DNA from: Silurus meridionalis
Taxonomy: Eukaryota > Chordata > Actinopteri > Siluriformes > Siluridae
DNA length: 64,000 nt
Assembly: GCF_014805685.1 (NCBI RefSeq)
Contig: NC_060887.1
Span: 17,328,463-17,392,462, forward strand
Reading direction: 5' to 3'
Below, one piece after another: positions 62,160 through 64,000 of this stretch. The notes below the pieces were generated by a model that worked only from the letters and a program-made list of their open reading frames with translations, searched no databases and had not been told where the DNA came from. The number at the start of each line of letters is the position of its first letter. Within the stretch, counting starts at the first letter, position 1. The translations under genes and the position numbers were made by a program.

Positions 62160-64000
62160 CACTCCGCAACGGGCTTGAGGTCACGCTGATGGCCTTCAAT
62201 CTGGGAAAGTGCTTTAGTCGAGTGCGCGCGCGTGCTGGAGTCGCTGGCCGAAAAGCGCGTGCGCGTTTGAAGGTGTGTAATTGACCTCTGAGGCACGCGC
62301 GGAATTTCCAGATGTGTATGAAACCGAAGCTGTCTTCAGCGGCCACTGGAAGGTGGACTATAGGTTAAACACTCATGTACACACTGATTGCTTTTACGAC
62401 GGCGCGTCCAGGCCCAATATTAACATAAATAATGTTACATTACTCTTAAGGGAAAATCACCAAAAGAGCTCCAAATGTGTTTAATATAGTCCCATTACCC
62501 TCATCGCTTACTTGTCATAATAGCATAATGTAGCGTCTTATAGTGAATATTAGCAGCTGGCCATTTAGTAATTTCCCCAAATATTATTAAGTCTAATAAT
62601 ATATGAATATATATTTTTTTCAAAACATATTTACTTAAGAAAAAAAAAAGATGAAACTGGAGTTCATTTCCAGTTGTAAAGGATTTGGCAGATGCACGTT
62701 AGAGGCACACGAACGAAGCTTATTTTGAACAGATGTTAGCATTTTCGTGTCACGTGTATAGAACAGATGTTCAGAGGCCGGGGACCGCCTTTGAATTCAT
62801 TCCACACGAAAAAAATGAGCTCTGAAACAAAGCGTTTGCTTTCGCTTACGATGAGAAAGACTACTCCGAGTTACTTCGGTTGTCTTCAGGGATTTCATTG
62901 TACCGAAGATGAAAGTTTTGGGTTGAAAAGTGCTGCAGATGATCGGTGTGGATGTGCGGAGCTGGAGACAGTCAGAGTGTGGGATGAGCTGCTAAACAGA
63001 AAAAAAACCTCAGGTACTGCTGCAAACAGACTCAATCCTGCTCATCGGTAAGCAAGTATTAGCCTGAGATCCGCAGTATTTTATGCCTGCAAATATTATT
63101 TAATATCAGTAAAATATGTTTTGTATATTTTACAGTATAGGTGTGCTGACTAATGCCTGACTAGAAAGAAAAAAAAAAGAAAGAAAGACAACTATAGTTT
63201 GGGCAGCTTCATATCAGTCTCTTTTCTGGATATTATATATTATATTCTGGCTTATTATCTTTGCCAATGTGGTCTTTGATTACTGTTATGAATACAAATA
63301 AACTGAATAAAGTAATTATATTAATACTAGACTTGGTGGCAGAAAGAAATCTAAATCAATACATTTAATATACAGGAATTGTCTATGATTAAATAAATCA
63401 TTATTCGGTTGAATTATGTTGGGACCCATGTAAGATGTCTTGTTTTTTCCAGTCATTTACTTATAGCTTTTAAAAACTTAATATACTGGATTATCTTTCT
63501 ACTATGTATAATTTTCAACAAAAAAGTATTAAGCATAAATCTGTACGTTCCAAATCTGTTTCAGTGTCAGTTTTTAAATATACTTTACAGATAGACCTTG
63601 TCTTATTTCATTTGTTTAATTACAGTTTTGTAATGCTTCTGCTCAGTTCCTTGTTCTTAAAAGATTCTTGTGCAATGATCATATATTAATATTTTATATT
63701 ATAGCTTTTTATTTGAATTATTATTATGGTGTTTGAATTAAAGGAACACTAAATAATACTTTTTGTGTTTTTGTAAGTCATTCTTAGTGCTTGCTCTTTG
63801 ATAGTTGCCGAACCCTAAAAGATGAAAAGTCTGGGGATATTTGCTGAGTAAAAGAACAGCTGTGAGCCATTTTGTCATTTTGTTATGCCTAGATAATTAA
63901 TAAAATAATTTTGATTATAAACCATTTTTATTAAATAAATCTAATATGATCACGTGTGCTTGCAACACTGAGCATAGAGCCACACTGATAAAATGTATTA
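62160..64000. other. Downstream of twist1, no gene recognised
   Basis: A CpG-rich patch at about 62215-62310 (GCGCGCGCGTGCTGG) gives way to AT-rich DNA. A 94-codon frame at 62767-63051 has no domain, start context or splice partner. No ferd3l bHLH is found; that gene lies near TWIST1 in humans. Confidence 0.5.

Noticed and set aside
62767..63051. 94-codon frame downstream of twist1, considered as ferd3l or a new gene
   Set aside because: No bHLH or other domain and no splice partners; it is of a length expected by chance.

Overview
The window is nuclear DNA from a teleost fish. Genes have introns with GT-AG sites, the sequence is AT-rich and full of (TA)n and (CA)n microsatellites, and Tc1/mariner relics are very dense. 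That repeat mix, with the globin and Twist sequences, suggests an otophysan, perhaps a catfish; the species call is inference.

Layout: (1) 0.1-9.0 kb, minus strand: 24 coding exons (about 1,089 codons) of an ABCB-type full transporter, best called abcb5. The 3' end, with the second nucleotide-binding domain, lies off the left edge. (2) 9-25 kb: gene-free and repeat-rich. It holds a 3.1 kb tandem array whose units carry a tRNA-derived SINE head, a deleted gypsy pol relic, several Tc1 relics, a 480 bp Tc1 foldback and a 213 bp MITE. (3) 25.3-31.2 kb, plus strand: complete macc1 (846 codons, four coding exons) with a plausible ZNF143/RFX-type promoter. (4) 31.8-35.5 kb: a Tc1-like relic split by a LINE, then a complete MITE. 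(5) 37.3-46.8 kb: two intact three-exon haemoglobin genes, head to head. The beta chain is on minus (37.4-38.1 kb) and the alpha chain on plus (46.0-46.7 kb). The 7.9 kb between them is built of TEs, AT-rich inverted repeats and TA tracts, with NF-E2-like and GATA motifs. (6) 46.8-59.5 kb: non-coding, with Tc1 relics and a truncated LINE. (7) 59.6-61.1 kb, plus strand: twist1, with CCAAT/TATA promoter, single coding exon and a short 3' UTR intron. (8) 61.1-64 kb: microsatellites and non-coding DNA.

The order abcb5 - macc1 - twist1 matches human 7p21, although itgb8, tmem196, twistnb and ferd3l are not seen. The standout is the alpha/beta haemoglobin pair inside this block. Teleost haemoglobins are normally known from the MN cluster (mpg/nprl3) and the LA cluster (lcmt1/aqp8), and none of those flanking genes is here. 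Both globin genes have intact frames, haem ligands, splice sites, TATA boxes and poly(A) signals, so they look like working genes that moved as DNA rather than as retrocopies.
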